From NCBI GenBank assembly GCA_022825925.1, contig JAJDVW010000009.1, positions 1-43,515 of the forward strand: a DNA stretch of 43,515 bases. Reading direction: 5' to 3'. The translations under genes were made by a program, and so were the position numbers. This DNA is from Pseudomonadales bacterium. GTDB lineage: Bacteria > Pseudomonadota > Gammaproteobacteria > Pseudomonadales > Azotimanducaceae. Each line of letters begins with the position of its first letter. Position 1 is the stretch's first letter. This document shows, piece after piece, positions 17,459 to 26,762 of this stretch. The notes beneath the pieces are model-generated. The model did not search any database. It saw nothing but the letters and a program-made list of their open reading frames with translations, and was not told the DNA's origin.

Positions 17459-18126
17459 CCCTTCACCTCGTCGGAATCAGGATGGGGAACCTCCATGACC
17501 CCGTCGCGCAGGACGGCACGGAAGAAGCGCGGCGACATGGCCCGAGCGTAGTCGATGTCGTGCAGCATCCAGCCCAGATCGCGGTTGCGCTGATCCTCCG
17601 GCAGGCACGACGGCGGCGGGGTTCCGTCGAGGGACGCGAAGTGCGCGGCGAACTCCCGAGTGCCCAGATAGGGGCGGTGGAAACACTGTCCCGCAGAGGC
17701 CCGGCGGCTGAACATGGCGGCGAACTTCGCTTCGGTGTCTTCTTCTCCAGCGACCGATGTCGGCGCGAAATGCGCCTCGATCACGTAACCGACATCGCGC
17801 AGCAGCGTGGTCGCACGCTGCTGCCGGTCGTCTTCAATGACGGCGTGCAGATCATCGGTGGTTCCTGCCCGCATGGCTTTGCGGACGTTATCCGCCGAGG
17901 CCCGGTGCCCCAGTTCGTTACGACGCAGGTTCTCGAAACGAATGGGCTTCAGCACATGAATGCGGTCGACGATCCACCGGATGGCGGGCTTCCAGAGCAC
18001 GGCTTCGAGAATCCCCCGCGCCGCAGAGGGCGTCATCACATCGTAGGACACGCGCTCCACCTTCATTTCCGGCCGCGTGAAGCAAGCGTAGTCCCCCCAC
18101 ACGTGGAGCTGCGCTCCGTAAGGCAT
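17455..18126 (-). CDS. cas5c: Cas5c (Cas5d) crRNA-processing endoribonuclease
   Basis: 223 aa. In I-C systems Cas5 replaces Cas6 and cuts pre-crRNA at the repeat hairpin. The opening YGAQLHVWGDYACFTRPEMKVERVSYDVMTPSAARGILEA is the family signature, with the Tyr/Lys/His region used for cleavage in FTRPEMKVER. Later come PIRFENLRRNE and QQRATTLLRDVGYVIEAHF. I chose ATG 18126; a longer frame to 18210 would overlap the end of cas3 by non-conserved residues. It ends in a GTGA overlap with cas8c. Confidence 0.93.
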   Translation of the reverse strand: MPYGAQLHVWGDYACFTRPEMKVERVSYDVMTPSAARGILEAVLWKPAIRWIVDRIHVLKPIRFENLRRNELGHRASADNVRKAMRAGTTDDLHAVIEDDRQQRATTLLRDVGYVIEAHFAPTSVAGEEDTEAKFAAMFSRRASAGQCFHRPYLGTREFAAHFASLDGTPPPSCLPEDQRNRDLGWMLHDIDYARAMSPRFFRAVLRDGVMEVPHPDSDEVKG

Positions 18127-18164
18127 CCCGTTCCCTCCAAGCCCTCCGCAAGTTCCCACCGGAC

Positions 18165-20407
18165 TTAGGATATCAGCCCTTCGGCAGTGCGGAAGGTAGG
18201 GTCGTCCCACCGAAGGCCGATCTCGTCGTCATAAAGGTCGCCGTTGACCACCCAGACGAACTGGCGCTCGAAACGTTCCTCCTGCAAGACTTCCGCCGCG
18301 CCCGCAGCGATGAGCGCTTCGCGCGCCTGTCGCGGGACCTGCACCAGGTACGGCTGCAACCGACGCGCGATGCGGCCGGGGCGCTCGGCGTAACGCAGTG
18401 CGTCCACCAGTGCCCCCGGCCCCTCGTCCGGAGTGCCGTTCGTGTACGGCACGATGACCGGGACCAACGGCGTCTCGATCAGGCGAAACTCCCGCGCCAC
18501 GGTTTCGAACGGAAAGTCGAGGGTGCGCGCGCGCTCGTTGTGCGCCCGCAGGATTCGCTTGGCGTCGAGAGCTTCATCTCGCTTCGTCCAATACAGCTCC
18601 CGAAAGTACGCGTCGACGGCATCCAGCGACTGCAGGTCCTCGTGCTGGCGCGCCACGGACCGCATGATGTCGCCGGACTGGGCGACCTCCGGCGGGGGCA
18701 CGCGCCCGTCGCCCTCCGCAGGCTGGAAGACGAACACATCCGCCGTTGCCACGCGGCCTTCGCGATTGCAGCGCCCGGCCGCCTGCACGAGCGACTCGAG
18801 GCCGGCCTCCGCGCGCCAGACCTCCGGAAAATCGATGTCCACGCCAGCCTCGATCAGGGAGGTGGCGACCAAGCGCACCGCAGCACCGGCGGTCAGTGCA
18901 TTACGCATCTCCGCAAGCCTGACCCGACGATGCGCCGCGCACATGAGCGTAGTGAGATGACGCGCCCCCTCGCCGTCGGCGATCATCTCGAACAACTCGC
19001 GTGCGTGCCAGCGCGTGTTCACGATGCAGAGCACCTGTGCTGAACCTCGCAGCCGGCGCGCGAGCGCGGCGTCGTCCATCTCGCCCATGTGCCTGATCCG
19101 CGTCCGCTTCAGCGTCCGGTAGAGTGCGGGCGGATCCGGGGCAAGCTCCCGGACGTTGGTGAACCCACCACGGAACTTCCCGTCGGCGAGGGCGGGCTGC
19201 GTTGCCGTGCAGAGCACCACGCTGGTTCGCCAGTTGCGCGCGAGCTCGTCGAGGGCGGCCACGCACGGCCGCAGATACCTGGCGGGCAGCGTCTGTGCCT
19301 CGTCGAGCACGACGACGCTGTTCGCGACGTTGTGCAGCTTGCGGCACCGGGACGGACGGTTGGAGAACAAGCTCTCGAAGAACTGCACCGCGGTCGTGAC
19401 CACGACCGGGGCGTCCCAGTTCTCCATCGTGAGGTGCAGCTTCGCGGCGCCCTCCCGGCCGGAGAGCCGCTCCTCGTCAATGCTGCTATGGTGCTCGACG
19501 ATGAAGGCCGCGTCTCCATCGCCGGGTTCGGCCAACGCGTCGCGGAACACGGCAGCGGTCTGCTCCACGATGCTCATGTAGGGGATGACGTAGATGACGC
19601 GATGGAGACCGTGCCGAACCGCGTGCTCAAGCGCGAAGGCCAACGACGCGAGCGTCTTCCCCCCGCCAGTCGGAACGGTCAACGTGAAGACTCCCGGTGT
19701 TGCGTCGGCCATGCCGCGTGCATGGCGAAGAATGCGGGCGCGGATTTCGTTCAGGGGGTTGGCGCGGCGGCGCGCAGGAGAGCGTTCAGGTGCGTCGTGA
19801 GACGCGTCGCGAGGTCAACGCTGGCGGGGTGGCCACCGCGTACGCGCTTCTTCCCCGCAAGGCGATCATGGTACTCCTCCGTGTCTAGGCGGTCGGCGTC
19901 CACCAGCGCCGAGAAGATCATCCGTATCCAGAAGGCAATCGAAAACCCGCTCCCGTCGTGGCCCCGCACCCGCCACTTCGGAAGGGCGACGTTCCCGAGT
20001 TCGATCTCGTCCCGCCACGCGTCGTCGAGCGCGGGGACCTCGCGTTCAAGCCGCTCGGCCAGCGAGCTGGTTCGGAGACCGTTGACGCCGTTCGCGAGTC
20101 CCGCATGGTGCCCGGCTATGCAGAACGCGAGCATCTTCCCGAGCCGGTCGCCGTAACGCTCTACCGCCACCTTCGCTCCCGCCGTCGAGTGGTTGCACGG
20201 CGGACCGCCCCGCAGACGTGCCTGGAACTCCGGCGTGTACTTCCCCAGGTCGTGTAGCAGCCCGGCGACGCGCCCCAGGTCCGCCCCGCCGACATCCGCC
20301 AGGAAACCCCCAGCCCGCGCGCCCGTGCCCTCGAGGTGTTCGACCAGCGGATGCCAGTCCTCCTGGCCCGCCGAGCCGCCGCTATGCGCGAAGTGCCTGG
20401 AACCCAT
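18165..20407 (-). CDS. cas3: Cas3 nuclease-helicase, type I-C, frameshifted between HD and helicase parts
   Basis: The target-shredding nuclease/helicase recruited by Cascade. The HD part starts at ATG 20407 (FAHSGGSAGQEDWHPLVEHL; HD in LLHDLGKYTPEF; later AGHHAGL) but stops at 19751. The helicase part continues in another frame from PLNEIRARILRHARGMADATPG with Walker A TVPTGGGKTLASL, DEAQ box VVLDEAQTLP, TATQP, and motif VI QAAGRCNREGR, ending at 18165. One extra base near the CC-AACCCCC run (about 19754-19765) would join them into ~747 aa, normal for I-C Cas3. Two separate proteins could in principle still be made, but an internal ATG 19712 lacks a clear ribosome site. Confidence 0.9.
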
Positions 20408-20522
20408 GCCATCCTCGCCGGCAATCAACTGATTCGTGCCGATGTACCTATGCCGAAGTCGGCCGGCCCCGGCGTCGATAGCCCCAACAATGCCGGGACG
20501 CACATCTCCACCGGATAAGCGC

Positions 20523-21707
20523 CTAAGCGCTTACGGCCTCCACGGCGACGAGGTCGTCGATCTCGCCGGCGCCGAAGCCGAACTCCGCGAGCACTTCGCG
20601 CGTGTGCTGGCCCACGTCAGGCGCCGCCCGGTCGAAGCGGTCCGCCTGCGGGAACCGGGACAGGTTGATGGGCGAGCGGATGAGATCGACATCGCCGAGT
20701 TCGGGGTGCGGCGCCGGTTTCCTCATCTTCAGGAACTCGGCCTGCGGATTGTCGTACCCCTGGGCGATGGTGTTGACCGGTCCGCACGGGACGCCCGCGG
20801 CGTTCAGCGCCTGCACGAGTTCCTCCACCGAGAGGTGGGCAATGGCGGCCTCGATGTCCCGGTTGAGCGCTTCCTTGTGTTCGCGCCGGCCCCGGAACGC
20901 CCGGTACCGCTCCGCCTCCCGCAGCGCGTCGGCCCCCACGGCGCCGCAGAAGCTCTTCCACATGCGGTCCGACGCGGCGGCGATGTTGACCAGGCCGTCC
21001 GCGCAGGCGAACGTGCCCATCGGCGTCGCCGTCGGGTGGTCGTTGCCCTGGGGACCGGGCACGTCGCCGAGCATCGTGTAGCGGGCGCCCTGGAAGTCGA
21101 GCTTGTTCAGCATCGCCTCGAGCAGGGAGGTGTGCACCCACTGGCCCTCGCCGGTGCGCTCGCGATGCAGCAGGGCGAGCAGGATGCCCTGCCCGAGGAA
21201 CATGCCGGCGGCGGTGTCGCTGATGGCGATGCCGACGCGGAGCGGTCCGGTCTCCGGCGTGCCGGTCACGGACATCAGGCCGCACATGCCCTGCACGATC
21301 TGGTCGACGCCCGGCCGCGCGCTGTAGGGGCCCTCCTGGCCGAAGCCCGAGATGCTCGCGTAGACGATGGCCGGGTTCACCGCCTTCAGCGACTCGTAGT
21401 CGACCTTCAGGCGGCGCTTCACGTCGGCGCGGAAGTTCTCGACCACCACGTCCGCGCGCTCGGCGAGCCGCACGAACGCCGCGTGCCCTTCCGGGCGCTT
21501 CAGGTCGATCGCGATGCCGCGCTTGTTGCGGTGCAGGTTCTGCTCGTCGGGCCCGCGCCGCACCCCGGTCAGGGCGCCGTTGGTCGCGGGAGGCTCGACG
21601 CGGATGACGTCGGCGCCCCAGTCCGCGAGCAGGCGCACGGCGCTCGGCCCGGCGCGCGCGATGGTGAGGTCGAGAACCGTATAGCCTTCGAGGGGCAGTG
21701 CGGGCAT
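20523..21707 (-). CDS. CaiB/BaiF family (class III) CoA transferase
   Basis: 394 aa. Class III CoA transferases move CoA between carboxylic acids. Seen are the opening LEGYTVLDLTIARAGPSAVRLLADWGADVIRVEPP, NLHRNKRGIAIDLKRPEG, VVVENFRADV, and YASISGFGQEGPYSARPGVDQIVQ; the catalytic Asp is expected in the last block (PGVDQ). ATG 21707 is preceded by GGAGC. It is the last gene of a minus-strand cluster with an acyl-CoA dehydrogenase, suggesting activation of an organic acid for degradation. The substrate is not predictable. Confidence 0.92.
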   Translation of the reverse strand: MPALPLEGYTVLDLTIARAGPSAVRLLADWGADVIRVEPPATNGALTGVRRGPDEQNLHRNKRGIAIDLKRPEGHAAFVRLAERADVVVENFRADVKRRLKVDYESLKAVNPAIVYASISGFGQEGPYSARPGVDQIVQGMCGLMSVTGTPETGPLRVGIAISDTAAGMFLGQGILLALLHRERTGEGQWVHTSLLEAMLNKLDFQGARYTMLGDVPGPQGNDHPTATPMGTFACADGLVNIAAASDRMWKSFCGAVGADALREAERYRAFRGRREHKEALNRDIEAAIAHLSVEELVQALNAAGVPCGPVNTIAQGYDNPQAEFLKMRKPAPHPELGDVDLIRSPINLSRFPQADRFDRAAPDVGQHTREVLAEFGFGAGEIDDLVAVEAVSA

Positions 21708-21742
21708 GGCGGCAAGCTCCGTGCGGCGGGAACCGCCCCGGA

Positions 21743-22912
21743 TCATACCCGCCCCAACACCACTTCGTTACCCTCCCGCGGACGCGCCGGGATGTTCTGC
21801 GAGAGCACCAGCGAGCCCACGGCCAGCGCCGCCCCGATCAGGAACACGGCGCCGTGGGAGACGATCCAGACCATGCCCAGCGCGGCCGGGATCGCCACCG
21901 CGGCGATGTGGTTGATGGTGAAGGAGACGCCGGCCGTCGACGCGATGTCCGCGGGATCCGCGATCTTCTGGAAGTACGTCTTGATCGCGATCGCCAGCGC
22001 GAAGAAGAGGTGGTCCGCGACGTACAGTCCCGCCGCGAGGTACGCGTTCTCGACGAACGCGTAGGCCACGAAGATCGCCGTCAGCCCGACGTACTCGAAG
22101 GTGAGCGCGGCGCGTTCCCCGATGCGGCCGATGAGCGCTCCGATGCGCTCCGCGAAAAGCCAGTTGAACGCGTGGTTCACGAGGAACAGCGCCGCGATGT
22201 TGGCCGCGCTGTAACCGAACTTCTCCACCATGAGGAACCCGGCGAAGACGACGAATATCTGCCGCCTCGCGCCGGCCATGAACGTCAGCCCGTAGTACAG
22301 CCAGTACCGCTGCCGGAGCACGAGGGACTTGCGCTGCGGCGTCTTCGACTCGAACCGCGGGAACGAGGACAGCGACAGCGCGAGCAGCACGGCGCCGCCG
22401 CCGGCCACGAGATAGATCCACACGTAGTCCACGGCGAACACTTCGAGGGCGACCCAGAGCACGCCGAAGCAGATGAGGGACGTCATCGAGCCCACCGCGA
22501 TCAGGCGGCCAAGGATGCGGGGCGCCTCCTCCAGGGACAGCCACTGCAGGGACAGGGACTGCTTCACCGTCTCGAAGTAGTGAAAGCCGACGGACATCAG
22601 CACCGCCGTGCAGTAGAGCCCGTACTCGAACGGGAAGAAGCCGGTCAACGCGGTACCGATCCCGAACAGCGCCAGGGACAGGATGGCGAACGTCTGCTCG
22701 CGCAGCGCCAGCAGGACGAAGACCGCGGTGAACGCGAGGAACCCCGGCACCTCGCGCAGGCTCTGCAGGATGCCGATCTCGACGCCCGTGAACGCGGCGC
22801 GCTCCACCGCGAAGTTGTTGAGCAGCGCCTGCCACGCGGCGAAGCCGAGCGGCACCGCCACGCTCGCGACGATCAGGAAGCCGGTCGGGGTCCGGTACCG
22901 CCTCGGGATCAC
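21743..22912 (-). CDS. MFS transporter
   Basis: 389 aa, about 11-12 hydrophobic segments, with short charged loops typical of the major facilitator superfamily. Typical transporter features include the SLREVPGFLAFTAVF segment, a basic central loop SKTPQRKSLVLRQRYWLYYGL and the repeated half SAANIAALFLVNHAFNWLFAERIGALIGRIGERAAL. It sits 22 bases after the hydratase-like gene and 35 before the CoA transferase, so it may bring in the substrate of this pathway. No specific subfamily recognised. Confidence 0.85.
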   Translation of the reverse strand: MIPRRYRTPTGFLIVASVAVPLGFAAWQALLNNFAVERAAFTGVEIGILQSLREVPGFLAFTAVFVLLALREQTFAILSLALFGIGTALTGFFPFEYGLYCTAVLMSVGFHYFETVKQSLSLQWLSLEEAPRILGRLIAVGSMTSLICFGVLWVALEVFAVDYVWIYLVAGGGAVLLALSLSSFPRFESKTPQRKSLVLRQRYWLYYGLTFMAGARRQIFVVFAGFLMVEKFGYSAANIAALFLVNHAFNWLFAERIGALIGRIGERAALTFEYVGLTAIFVAYAFVENAYLAAGLYVADHLFFALAIAIKTYFQKIADPADIASTAGVSFTINHIAAVAIPAALGMVWIVSHGAVFLIGAALAVGSLVLSQNIPARPREGNEVVLGRV

Positions 22913-22934
22913 GAACGCGACGCCGCGTGGTCGG

Positions 22935-23645
22935 TCACGTCACCGTGAACGTGACTTGCCCGAGGACGCCGTAGTCCGCCACGTAGGCGCCGGGCTCCGC
23001 GGGGTGGATGCCGCCGAGGGCGCCGGTGATGAGGAGCATGCCGTCGGCGAGCGGGCGTCCGAGATCGCGCAGCGTCTCCACCATCCACGCGACCGCCGGC
23101 ACGGGGCCGCCCAGGGCCTCGTCGAGGCTCGCCTGCAGCACGGCGTCTCCGTCGCGCGTCAGCGTGACCGAGAGTCCCGCGTAGTCGTCGCGGAGCGCCG
23201 ACTGAGGCCCGGTCACGATCCGGTCCGCGGCGATGTTGCAGGCGCACAGGTTGATGCCCGTGGCGTCCTCGCGGCGGGAGAAGCCGATGCGCGGCACCTC
23301 GATGACCGGTCCCGCCGAGCGCGGCGTTCCGGCGGCGTCGACGACGACGCCCATCTCGCATTCCAGGCTGACGCCGGCGCCGCCCGCGAAGACCGCGCCG
23401 GAGTCCAGCCGTCCCGCCTCGTACAGCGCCCCGACCAGCGGGTGGTCGATGCCGAACTGGGCCTGGCCCGCCGGTGCGGTCAGACCCGCCTTGTACCCGG
23501 CCAGCGCGTCTCCCGCGACGGCCCGCACGAGCGCCTCCTGCACCTCGTAGGCCGCCTCGATGGTCAGCCCCTCGGGCATGGGCGGCAGGGCCTCGCCGGC
23601 CCGCACGGCCGCCGCCATCGACTCGATCAGTTCGTTCATGTGCAT
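22935..23645 (-). CDS. 2-keto-4-pentenoate hydratase / fumarylacetoacetase family protein (MhpD-like)
   Basis: 236 aa, somewhat shorter than classic MhpD (about 260). It shows AYEVQEALVRA, GYKAGLTAPA, the metal-binding ECEMGVVVDA, and the C-terminal GALGGIHPAEPGAYVADYGVLGQVTF barrel end. Family members hydrate 2-oxo-4-pentenoate, decarboxylate 4-oxalocrotonate or hydrolyse C-C bonds in aromatic catabolism. ATG 23645 has GGGAG just upstream. Its neighbours (acyl-CoA dehydrogenase, CoA transferase, permease) fit a catabolic operon. Confidence 0.87.
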   Translation of the reverse strand: MHMNELIESMAAAVRAGEALPPMPEGLTIEAAYEVQEALVRAVAGDALAGYKAGLTAPAGQAQFGIDHPLVGALYEAGRLDSGAVFAGGAGVSLECEMGVVVDAAGTPRSAGPVIEVPRIGFSRREDATGINLCACNIAADRIVTGPQSALRDDYAGLSVTLTRDGDAVLQASLDEALGGPVPAVAWMVETLRDLGRPLADGMLLITGALGGIHPAEPGAYVADYGVLGQVTFTVT

Positions 23646-23697
23646 GTGGCTCCCGCCGGCGCGGCGGACACCGCGCCGGAGTGGTGTCGCCGCAACC

Positions 23698-24954
23698 TCA
23701 GTTGCCGAAGTCCCAGGTCTCGCCGGCGTGGTAGCGGCGCAGGACGTTCTTCGCGATGAGGATCTTGTGCACCTCGTCCGGCCCGTCCGCGATGCGCAGC
23801 GTGCGGGCGCCCTGGTAGAAGCCCGACAGCGGCAGGTCGCCGGAGACGCCCTTGGCGCCGAACACCTGGATCGCCCGGTCCACGACGCGGTGGAACGCGG
23901 CGGGTACGAAGACCTTGATCGAGGAGATGTCCGTGCGCGAATCGGCGCCGATCTCCATCTTGTTGGCGCAGTCGACCACCATGAGCCGCGCGGCCTGGAT
24001 GTCCATGTACGAGTCCGCGATGAAGCCCTGCATGAACTGCTTCTCCTCGAGCTTCTCGCCGCCGTGCACCTCGCGGGTCATGATCCGCTCCACCATCAGG
24101 TCGAAGCTGCGCCACATCGAGCCGACGGAGTTCATGCAGTGGTAGATGCGGCCGGCGCCGAGCCGGTCCTGGGCGGCCTGGTGGCCGGTCCCCGTGCGGC
24201 CGAGCTGGTTCTCCTTCGGCACGCGCACGTTGTCGTAGACGATCTCGCAGTGGCTCGACGCCCTGCCCCAGACGGGGACGCCGCGGATGATGTTCACGCC
24301 CGGGGTGTCCTTCGGCACGATGATCTGCGTCATCTTGTCGTTGACGCCGCCCGGATCGTCCGGGTCCGACGTGCGGCACATCACGATGTAGAAGTCGGCG
24401 GCGTGGCCGTTGGACGTGAACCACTTGTGGCCGTTGATGACCCACTCGTCGCCGTCGAGGACGGCGCGGGTCTGGATGGAGCGGGGGTCGGAGCCGGCGT
24501 TGTGCGGCTCGGTCATCGAGAAACCCGACTGCATGCGGCCTTCCGTCAGCGGGAGCAGCCACTTCTGGTGCTGCTCCGGCGTGCCGTACTTCACGAGGAT
24601 CTTCTGGTTGCCGGAGTTCGGCGCCACGACCCCGAACAGCGACGCGGCGCCGGGGCTGTAGGCCAGCACCTCGTTCATGTAGGCGTGCTGCAGGAAGGAC
24701 AGGTCCATGCCCCCGAACTCCCGCGGCAGGTGCGGCGCCCACAGCTTGCGCTGCTTGACCGTGTTCTGGATCTGGTGGCGCAGTTCGCGCGCTTCCGCGA
24801 CGGCGTCTTTCGACGTACGCGAGCCGTCGGACGTCCAGCCGTACAGCTTGTCCTCGACCGGCAGGATGTCCTCGTTGACGATCTCCGCCGTGGCGAGCCG
24901 AATCTCGTTCACCTCGTCGTCGAGATGCGGTACGGGCTTGACGTTCATGGTCAT
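23698..24954 (-). CDS. Acyl-CoA dehydrogenase
   Basis: 418 aa flavoprotein that oxidises acyl-CoA to enoyl-CoA. The N-terminal helical domain contains RELRHQIQNTVKQRKLWAPHLPREFGGMDLSF; the beta domain has GFSMTEPHNAGSDPRSIQTRA and WVINGHKWFTSNGHAADFYIVMCRTS; the C-terminal domain has GRIYHCMNSVGSM and FGAKGVSGDLPLSGFYQGARTLRIADGPDEVHK. The IADGPDEVH ending is that of the ACAD10/11-like branch. First gene of the 20.5-25.0 kb cluster. Confidence 0.94.
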   Translation of the reverse strand: MTMNVKPVPHLDDEVNEIRLATAEIVNEDILPVEDKLYGWTSDGSRTSKDAVAEARELRHQIQNTVKQRKLWAPHLPREFGGMDLSFLQHAYMNEVLAYSPGAASLFGVVAPNSGNQKILVKYGTPEQHQKWLLPLTEGRMQSGFSMTEPHNAGSDPRSIQTRAVLDGDEWVINGHKWFTSNGHAADFYIVMCRTSDPDDPGGVNDKMTQIIVPKDTPGVNIIRGVPVWGRASSHCEIVYDNVRVPKENQLGRTGTGHQAAQDRLGAGRIYHCMNSVGSMWRSFDLMVERIMTREVHGGEKLEEKQFMQGFIADSYMDIQAARLMVVDCANKMEIGADSRTDISSIKVFVPAAFHRVVDRAIQVFGAKGVSGDLPLSGFYQGARTLRIADGPDEVHKILIAKNVLRRYHAGETWDFGN

Positions 24955-25040
24955 CGTTCGGTTCTCCCCTTGCTTTCTCTCGCCCCGGCCGGGGTCGGCG
25001 CAAACGCCTAATGTACCAGCTTTGCCGAGGCGGGAGGGGG

Positions 25041-25400
25041 TCAGGCCAGGGGCACCATCGCGGACCGGCGGATCACCCGGTCCCGGGTCAGGAGCGGCAC
25101 GTCGTGCACGACGCTTGTCGCCGCGATCAGCTCGTCCGCCGGATCGCCCTGGAAGTCCAGGCGCGTCGACATCCGCCCAACGGCAAAGTCGATGGGCCAG
25201 AGGTGAATCGCGTTCAGCGTCCGGGCAACCTGCCGATCATCGAGGTCCAGGTCGACCCGGCCGAGTTGTACGAGCTTCGAGAGTTCCCAGGGGACAATCG
25301 CCGAAAGGCTCCATTCCTCGACCTCCAACAGGGCGCGCTCGCGCGGGCGCAACTGGCCCTGCAACGCGAACACCAGGATGTGCGTGTCAAGGTTCAGCAT
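25041..25400 (-). CDS. PIN-domain toxin (VapC-like)
   Basis: 119 aa, short for the family but with the expected acidic residues: Asp in LNLDTHILVFAL, Glu in IVPWELSKL, Asp in FQGDPADELIAATS and Asp in LLTRDRVI. Predicted Mg-dependent ribonuclease. ATG 25400 overlaps the end of the antitoxin gene by 14 bases, giving coupled translation. The extension upstream to 25535 is non-homologous. Distinct in sequence from the PIN toxin at 8.9-9.3 kb. Confidence 0.87.
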   Translation of the reverse strand: MLNLDTHILVFALQGQLRPRERALLEVEEWSLSAIVPWELSKLVQLGRVDLDLDDRQVARTLNAIHLWPIDFAVGRMSTRLDFQGDPADELIAATSVVHDVPLLTRDRVIRRSAMVPLA

Positions 25401-25623
25401 CGGCGTCGTCGCCGGCCTCCCAACGCACGCCCGTCGACACGATGTCGCCCCGGACCTCGATCTTGTCCCGCAGGCTGCCGATGAGGGGTTCGAACCGTCG
25501 CTCGAAGGGCAGGACCCGGGCGACGGGTCTGCCATGCTTGGTCACCACGAGGCCGTCCGGACCAAGGCGGTCCAGCAACGCCAGGCACTGCTCCTTGAAC
25601 TTCGCCGCTCCTATGGTCTGCAT
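25387..25623 (-). CDS. Phd-family antitoxin
   Basis: 78 aa. The pattern AAKFKEQCLALLDRLG, then VVTKHGRPVARVLPF, is the Phd/YefM DNA-binding domain; the tail from FERRFEPLIGSLRDKIEVRGD would bind the PIN toxin. ATG 25623 was chosen because the domain starts there and a palindromic operator lies 24 bases upstream; a longer frame to 25863 runs through that operator. Confidence 0.85.
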   Translation of the reverse strand: MQTIGAAKFKEQCLALLDRLGPDGLVVTKHGRPVARVLPFERRFEPLIGSLRDKIEVRGDIVSTGVRWEAGDDADAEP

Positions 25624-25646
25624 CCGTCCGGCCTCGCCCTCTCGAC

Positions 25647-25680
25647 GGACATATATTATGACCGGTCTAAAATAATGTCC
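25647..25680 (-). promoter_or_regulatory. Dyad operator/promoter of the second toxin-antitoxin operon
   Basis: A 34-base AT-rich island with outer arms GGACAT and ATGTCC, inner ATTAT and ATAAT and a central ACCGGT. It lies 23 bases before the antitoxin start and contains TATTATGA- and TATTTTA-like -10 candidates. Symmetry and place suit autorepression by the antitoxin. Confidence 0.6.
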
Positions 25681-25736
25681 ATAAACGCTCTGCGGCACTG
25701 CGGCACGGAGCCGCACGCCCCTTGAGCGTGGACGAC

Positions 25737-26696
25737 TCAATCGAGCGTCCGCACCGGCGCCAGCGGCAACCCGTCCCGGTCGAACAGCCAGCGTATCCCC
25801 CGCGACAGCGCAAACGGAATCACCGACGCGTGCGTCTCGCCGGGGATGATCTCCGCCGTCCACGCGAGCTCCGGGTAGGCCCGTTCCCGGAGCAGGGCGA
25901 CCAGCCGCTCGTAGTTCCGGCCGAGCAGCGCGTAGGCCGTGCCCGAGTCCGCCTGTTCGTGCTCGCCGATAGAGAGGTAGGCCCGGCCGGCGAGCGGGAC
26001 GCCGGCGTCGAACTGCGCTCCCTCGACCCCGAACACCGCATCGTGCTCGGTCACGATCCCCGGGCTGCCGAGCAGGTAGTGGCTGGAGGCCGGGCTCTGG
26101 CGGAAGAGCGCGTAGAGCCCGAAGAGGCCGCCGTAGGAGCCTTCAGCCGGGGAAGCTCCCTCGGCCGCTGACGCGTAAGGAAGTGTTGGCGTTCCCCCCT
26201 TCGCGGATGCGTACTTCCATGCAAGTCCCCGCAGAAGCACGTCGCCGACGGGTCGTGCTCGTAGCGCTCGCGGATCAGCGGGTCAAGCTCGTCCTCGACG
26301 AACGCGAGGAAGCGGTCCGCCGCCGGTTCCGGGCCGGTGCCTCCGAGCGCCTCGACTACCCAGTCCGGGATGCGCGAGCCCGGGTCACGAGGTCCCGGTT
26401 GCGCAGCAGCATGGGCGACAGGCGTTCCCGGACGTCGTCGGGATAGCCGATGCCGACGACAAGCAGCGGCCCGATCTCCCGGTTGAGGTCCATGGTCAGC
26501 ATCCGCGTGATCTCCACGAGCTGGGCACCGTAGACCCCGCGTCCACGCAGTACACGATGCGCGGCGCGGTCCCCGCCGATGGCGAGCCCGGCAAGGCGTC
26601 AGGCGGCCGCGCGACGAAGATCTCGAACCGGTCACCGACGCGGTCCGACCCCAGTTCGAAGCAATCCGTGCCGTGCAGCCCGTATCCCCTGCCCAT
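25737..26696 (-). pseudogene. Broken alpha/beta hydrolase (esterase) gene with inserted repeat
   Basis: Pieces of one COG2819/esterase-D-like protein lie in order but in changing frames. They are YGLHGTDCFELGSDRVGDRFEI to IVYCVDAG (to about 26535), VYGAQLVEITRMLTMDLNREIGPLLVVGIGYP (to about 26400), IPDWVVEALGG to ATCFCGD (to 26226), and YGGLFGLYALFRQSPASSHYLLGSPGI to the end at 25737. At least two single-base shifts separate the first three pieces. A dispersed repeat (26135-26225) splits the nucleophile elbow, FCGD/SYGG, away from its serine. No full product is possible. Confidence 0.85.
26135..26225 (-). repeat. Dispersed ~91-bp repeat, copy 1 (inside esterase pseudogene)
   Basis: Read leftward it begins CTTGCATGGAAGTACGCATC and ends GGCTGAAGGCTCCT. 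It matches copy 2 at 32607-32698 at roughly nine bases in ten with one gap. Internal inverted segments GGAAGT/ACTTCC and a GGGAGCTTCCC near-palindrome suggest a folded element. It carries no gene. Confidence 0.85.
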
Positions 26697-26756
26697 CGCT
26701 CGCCTCCCCGGTTCCCGTTGACGCGCGCCGCCGCACGAAGCCGCGGCTTCGCCCCC

Positions 26757-26762
26757 TATAAT
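26757..26762 (+). promoter_or_regulatory. TATAAT box overlapping the DUF5916 start
   Basis: A perfect -10 hexamer whose last two bases are the AT of ATG 26761. Transcription from it would begin about seven bases on, at the in-frame TTG 26770, suggesting a leaderless mRNA with a start four codons... i.e. three codons downstream of the annotated ATG. Confidence 0.4.
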
